64,000 bases of DNA from positions 65,982,672 to 66,046,671 of the forward strand of contig CM072516.1 in assembly GCA_036898135.1 (NCBI GenBank). Direction: 5' to 3'. A program made the position numbers and the translations under genes. Each line of letters begins with the position of its first letter. Within the stretch, counting starts at the first letter, position 1. The notes beneath the pieces are model-generated. The model did not search any database and was not told the origin of the DNA. It worked only from the letters and a program-made list of their open reading frames with translations. The DNA is from Oncomelania hupensis (taxonomy: Eukaryota > Mollusca > Gastropoda > Littorinimorpha > Pomatiopsidae). Below are positions 58,502 through 64,000 of the stretch, one piece after another.

Positions 58502-61202
58502 ACTAGGTGCAGCTGAAATTCAGTATACATTGTTCATGGGAATCCAAAATGAAATTAGGAAAGCATAGCAGAAACACAAACATGCATGCACACACAAATT
58601 CAGCAACTGCAAATTCAAAAGCGATTTTTTTTCTGCACTATTCCATTATTTCCGTTTTTCATTAGTTTGAACTGATCTAATGAGATAGAACAAAATTAAA
58701 AACTATTGACTACACATAATGAGACTGATAAAATATAAGAACATTTGACTAAATAACCAGACTGACAATGTGACAATTCTACAGAATGTTCGATTGTCAG
58801 CGCAGTAAAGGTTGTGTGGCTGAACAGTCATTTCAGAAGGCTCCCTCTGGTGTTCTATGGCTATGCAGAGCTATATACCAACATAAAATGCATGCCATTA
58901 CAATTCAATAAAATACTTTACATTTTTGTAAATATTATTTTTATTGCTTTTATTATTATTATTATTATTATTATTAATTTCTTTTGTTCATGCACCTAAA
59001 AATGACCTAGATTTTTTAATTTTTAATTCTGACTCGTACGTCATAGCCGAGACTAGGCAAGGTCTTCTTCTGCTTCGTCTAGTCTTCAGCTAGCCTGCAT
59101 GATTCTTGACCATGTTACCTGTTATGTCCTTCACTTGTTCGTCGTTTTCTTCTTCTTCATTTTTTCCCCTCACACTTTCTTCTTCTCTTGTCTATCACAC
59201 GTAACACTTGTGAACAAAAGCACTGTAAAGTTCCGCTTAAAATTTATTTCTGAGAGTCCCAGCCACCATGGTAGATCAAAATACAAAAGGTAAAACATCT
59301 ACTACAGCTTCAATATCGAATAAAAATTGCAAAGCAAGTAAGGGAACAAAGCCATTCAAACATTACAATAACTTATGCATTACAATTATGGAAAGAAAAA
59401 AATTCATCCTTGCAACAATCAACGAATCACAAGCAAAAACCAATTATAAGCACTGAAATGCTACAACAAATCAGCTGCCTACTACTGCATAAGCATTACA
59501 TAATGCGACTTGATTTATCAAAATCACTCATAACTACAAAACCTTCACTGTTGAGGTATTATTTATTATTCTTATACAACACTTTAACATTTTTTAAACC
59601 TCGAGAAAAATAGAATTTAGCAAAAGAATGTTAATCTAATTTTTATATTCGAAAATTGGTGGTAAAAAGTAGGCTAGACAGAGACTAATAGTGATCAATT
59701 CTGAGGCAAAAAGAAATCTGAGTTCAAAACAGCAGCTATTTCGAGAGAGGAGGGGAGTGGAGGGGGGGGGGGTGGTGAAATTATGTCTGCTGCCTGGCAG
59801 GAATAGGTGCAAAATATACCAAAATGAATATATTTAGTTCATTCAGTACAGTAGAAATTAAGATTGTGAAGGAATGAAAAAGTGAAATTTCAAATGTGGA
59901 ATTCTCCAGTCCTTTGTATAGCACCCAGCTGCATTATTCTAGACTTATCGGCCATTTTGACAAATCAAGTCACAAATATAAAAATAATGATAACTAAAAC
60001 AAAATCTTGTTTATGTTAAAAAGCTGCGCAGAATACTGTATTGTAAAATAATCAGTTGTGGCTTATTCACAATCTGCTCCAATACCTCATATAACAAATT
60101 CACCACAACAGTAATAACATATTATTTTAGCTAAAATATGTCGCACACAAACAAACACACACGCACCCACAGAGATATCTATATATAGAGCCAAGTATGA
60201 CAAATGCACCCATTACACCATCGGTACCACCTCTGTTTAAGTGATATAGCATACAATTATGCAACCTAAACAATGACAGTGAAATATATAGCATTACAAA
60301 ATCAAACCCAAAACTCCTATCACAACCCTAATTCTTGAGCTAACAAGCAAATCCAGATTATGTCAGGATTTATTACAATTGCGTGTACAGAAAATTATGT
60401 AAGCATGACAACAAAATGTGTTGCATGCTAAATAAAACCCCAAACTATTATCCCAACTCTATTTCATTTAACAACTAGCGAATCCAGATTATTTCATGAT
60501 GTACTACAATACTGTGAATGGAAAATAGATAATGTAAAAATAAAAACTGCAGCCACGGCATAACAGCAACAACAAGTTTTAATCACAAGGAAGCCATGGC
60601 TTTAAATAAAATATCCAGTGACTAAGTATTTCTGAAATTTCTCGCTCACAAGTTTATGTTTGGATTTGGATATAGATTTCTACAGGACAGCTTTGCATGC
60701 TTAATTCTCATCTCTTCTTTACTGCATTTGAGCCAGTTCCCATGAATCACATTTGCATGCCTGATGGTCACCCATCTTTTTATGTCTGTTGCTTACTTTG
60801 ACAAAGTCCTGTAGCTTCTTATGCTGTCATATGGCGCCCATGATTTTTGACAAACAACATTGTATACTGTTGGAATGGTAGGGAAAAATCTACATTGGCA
60901 TAGCACACTACCAATATGTTGTACTGACATACCGGCTGATATTACACCACCAAGGAAGATAACAACATGACAACTTGTTATGATGAAACAAATTCGAGAA
61001 ATGTCCAGTAATGATTTTAATATGTTCATTCATGATTTGGGGGGGTTTGCTTTGTTTAAAACAGAGAAAGAATGAAAGATTAGAACACTTCTTCTTCACA
61101 TTTACTCTTAAGCAATGAAACAAAATCAGGAATTGCTTTTTAGAATTGTGTAACCCCACACAATGTAGCCTTCTCCTTTGTGTGGCATTTGCCCGTAGCA
61201 AA
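58502..61202. other. Intergenic DNA between convergent 3' ends
   Basis: Probably holds the RSPH10B 3' UTR (AATAAA at 58907-58912) and the 3' UTR of the minus-strand gene. An ATT run lies at about 58952-58976 and a G run at about 59762-59771. I see no gene. Confidence 0.5.
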
Positions 61203-61516
61203 TTATTTGATCCACACCAACAGACTGGTGCATCGGGACATGCCATAGAGACGATCAACACCCTTCACCGTCTTGGAGTCCTGCTGCAGGCCAATCACCA
61301 CTCGACGTTCTAAACCTCTCACCAGATCATAATTTGAGACAATGACCTCATCTTTGAGAGCCAAGGCCACCTCCTGACGGGAGCAGTCAGGGTCGGAAGG
61401 AAGCAAGGTCCTGATGGGAACTTTGCAGGTATTTTGTAGTTCCATGACAATTGGCATGCACTCTCTCAGATCTTCAGTCAAGATGAATACATCTCTGTAC
61501 TTCAATTCATGGTCAC
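61203..61516 (-). CDS. C-terminal exon of a superfamily 1 helicase/NTPase-like protein
   Basis: The minus-strand exon begins after an acceptor (TTGTACAG) with two bases of a split codon and runs 103 codons to TAA. It reads HELKYRDVFILTEDLRECMP at the start, then VIVSNYDLVRGLERRVVIGL, then DRLYGMSRCTSLLVWIK at the end. The RGLE..VVI and MSRC..L blocks match the layout of motifs V and VI at the C-terminus of UvrD/Upf1-type helicases, but the usual final Arg context is altered (SRCTS where SRA is common). The other exons lie beyond the window's right side or are hidden past LINE copy H. Function is not established; the resemblance is by motif only. Confidence 0.55.
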
Positions 61517-61677
61517 CTGTACAAACCAGGAACAAAAACAATGTCTGAATTGTTTTATGTCAAACAAAATAATAGTGAAAGAATAAAAATAGTTTGAAAA
61601 GACACAAAGTGAATCAAATGTAAATTCAAAATATTAAATGATTTGGGAAACCTCCTATAGGGACCAAGGTTGGTGTC

Positions 61678-64000
61678 CTCCTATCCTATCCTATAACTCT
61701 GAGGTCGTTGGGGCACCACAGATGATCGATTAACCAGCATACTCCATCTTTCTCTGTCCTCAATGTCAAGCCAGTCCATTCTCGAATGTTGTCCTCCCAC
61801 CTCATTTTCGGTCTCCCTCTTCTTCTACCTCCTTACACTGTGCCTTGCAGAATGGTCTTTGCAAGGCCTGATGATCTGTTGACGTGGCCATACTATCGGA
61901 GTTTCCTTTTCTTCACCACTGTGAGCAGGTCATTGTGTTGTCCAATGGCTTGTAAAGTTGTATGGTGGTCTGTCGGACTTCGTCGTTGGTGATGTGCTGG
62001 GTATAGGAAATGCCCAGAAGTCTTCTGTAGCACCTAATCTCCATGCTTTGTATTCTGCGTCGTAGATCTGCTGTGAGTGTCCATGTTTCGCAAGGGTATA
62101 GGAAGATGGAGATGACAAGGGAGTGCAGCAGCCTTACCTTGGAATGTAGACTGATGGTCTTGTCTTTCCAAATGGGCTTCAACCTTGTCAGGGCAGCAGT
62201 TGTTTGTGTGATCCTGTAGAGGACTTCCTGTCGGGACCCATTGTCTGATACAATGGCTCCTAAATATTTGAAGCTATGCAATGTGTTGAGGGATTGGCCT
62301 TGGACTTTGATGTCCGTGTTGATGCCATTTGTGTTGGTGGTCATCATTTTGATCTTCTCTGCACTTATTTCCATTCCATAGGCTCTGGAGGTGGTGTCAA
62401 GCCTCCCCAGTTAACCACAATTTCGGGGCCCGATCCGGGGCCTGATCGGGCAAATGGAAATTGGAACCGACTCGGGCTCGATTCGGGCGATCGTCGGGCT
62501 ACCTGAAACTTACCCGATCGTAACCCCATGTTCGCCAAATAGTAGCCCGACTTTCGATAAAGATTGGGCGATCATCGGGGTACCCAAAACTTACCCGACC
62601 GTAACCCAACCTTTGCCGAACGGTAACCCGATTCCGGCAAAGATCGGGCATACGTCAGGATACCCAACACCAACCCTATTGTAACCCAACTTAAACCAGA
62701 AACAACCCCGATAATGCCCCATTCATGGCCAATGCTGATTTACCCTAAAATCATATCCCACATATTGTTTATGATATGTGATTGCATGAAGAAAGAATTG
62801 AGATGTCTGGTGTTAATAGGGACTGTCGGCACAGGCGTTTTTGTTTTCGGAAGTCCTTTGTGTGTCCCCACTGAAGTATTTACACACCATTTCAATAATG
62901 ATATATATTAACATGATCTTCATCGCTATCGAAATCATGTGTAAATACATAAACGAAAGGCAAAGCCCCCAAAAATACATAAACGAAAGGCAAAACCCCA
63001 AAAAACCAACCACAGTGGAATAGGTTTTCGCAGGCAAACACAATATCCGAGCACATGCAACTGTAGAAGAAAATAACTGTAGAAAATTGGCGCCTAAGGA
63101 CAACCGGAAAAGACCAGCAGTAATGGGCACGGAAATTTACCCTTGGCTTATAATGTATAAATAAATACAATAGTTAAAAGAAACACTTTAACAATATTTT
63201 ACATATTGTATGATAAAAATTAAGAATTATAAGCACAATTAAATAATGATATCTTGCTGAATTGATTTTGTATAAATATTTTTCACATACGTACGCCGCA
63301 TCAAATGTGAAGCAGACGAAACATTCCACAGACAGTTTAGCCAATGAGAAGCGAGAGTAGGCCTATGTTAGCGTGTGCGCAGCATGGCCTTGTGGTGGAG
63401 CAGAATAGGTATTTCTCGCAGATTATTCCGAGGTTGAAAATCTGTTCACTGGTACTTCGCCCTGCCCTGAATCCTGCTTGCTCTTCAGCTATGATTTGTT
63501 CAGCTTGGGGTTTCAACCTGTTGAGTATTATTTTCAGAAGGACCTTGCTGGGATGGCTGATGAGGCTGATGGTGCGGTAATTTTCACACTGCTGAAGGTT
63601 ACCTTTTTTGGGAAGAGTGATGACAAGCGACTGGGTCCATGGTGTAGGCCATTCCCCATTCTGCCAGATCTTGTTACAGATAATGGTGAGGCTGTCAATC
63701 ATCGCTTCTCCTCCTGCTTGAAGCAGTTCCGCGGGTATGCTGTCCACTCCCGCTGACTTCCCTTTCTTTAGTGATTGCACTGCTGCCTCTTTTCTTCTTC
63801 TTCTCCGTTCTCGGGACATGCTAGAACTTATGGGTTTCCGTTTGGTGTGTGGTTGTAAAGGTCAGAGCAGTACTCTGTCCCTCTGTCCAAGACTTCTTGT
63901 TCTTCTGTAAGGCATATGCCAGACTTGCTTTGGATCGTGGAGACCTAGGGCTTTGCACAGTCTGGTAGGCCTTCTTGCTGTTGTTCTTGTTTAGACTGTT
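61678..64000 (-). mobile_element. RTE-like LINE copy H, interrupted
   Basis: The minus-strand tail (CCTATCCTATCC) is near 61680. The C-terminal part runs to about 62404. After a 1-kb insertion, the reverse transcriptase core continues from about 63408 to the window edge (SLKKGKSAGVDSIPAELLQA; EEQAGFRAGRSTSEQIF). About 390 bp of LINE, including the catalytic FADD, is missing at the junction. Confidence 0.88.
62405..63408. mobile_element. DNA transposon with GC-rich ends, copy 2 (right end lost)
   Basis: Matches copy 1 from CAGTTAACCACAATTTCGGG onward, including the shared single GTGAA site, but stops about 230 bp before the expected right end and joins LINE sequence. A 32-bp tandem duplication is at about 62945-62998. 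Confidence 0.75.

Overview
The window is nuclear DNA from an animal. It has spliced genes with GT-AG introns, many microsatellites and a high load of transposons. The mix of truncated RTE-type LINEs with GGATA-repeat tails, tRNA-derived SINEs, piggyBac-like and BED-finger transposon remnants, and a cilium gene suggests a lophotrochozoan, most likely a mollusc (perhaps a gastropod). That placement is inference; the sequence names no species.

Four host genes can be supported. (1) A plus-strand gene at 1612-10376 has six coding exons, all split in phase 0, and encodes a coiled-coil protein of about 333 residues that I cannot name. (2) A minus-strand gene at 15093-22715 has four exons that assemble into a 107-residue protein matching Asterix/WDR83OS, a subunit of the ER PAT chaperone complex. 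(3) A plus-strand gene at 22995-58501 has about 20 exons and encodes a MORN-repeat protein matching radial spoke head 10 homolog B (RSPH10B), part of motile axonemes. (4) The last exon of a minus-strand gene at 61203-61516 looks like the C-terminal end of a superfamily 1 (UvrD-like) helicase or NTPase. Genes 2 and 3 are head to head with 279 bp between their start codons, so they probably share a promoter. Genes 1 and 2 converge, as do genes 3 and 4.

Most of the rest is mobile DNA in introns. Eight copies of one RTE-like LINE are present. The longest is an uninterrupted 775-codon reading frame covering the end of the endonuclease, the reverse transcriptase and the C-terminal region. Four copies have target-site duplications I could find by eye. 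There are also two solo LTRs with perfect 5-bp duplications, three piggyBac-like elements in TTAA sites, two elements with CAGGG ends and 5-bp duplications, a pogo/Tigger-like element in a TA site, a 1-kb element with unusually clean long inverted ends, Rex1/CR1-type LINE fragments, tRNA-derived SINEs and a retroposon family with ACATT tails. Several are nested, so the order of insertion can be read.

The least ordinary signals are three unrelated inverted-repeat elements that each enclose TTAGGG-type arrays, a one-sided hairpin just inside the ends of three piggyBac-like families, a roughly 1-kb repeat family full of AAGGTCA half-sites, a filled/empty site pair that shows a transposon insertion directly, and two phase-compatible 3' ends for RSPH10B. 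I saw no convincing wholly new molecular system. The novelty is in the transposon architecture.
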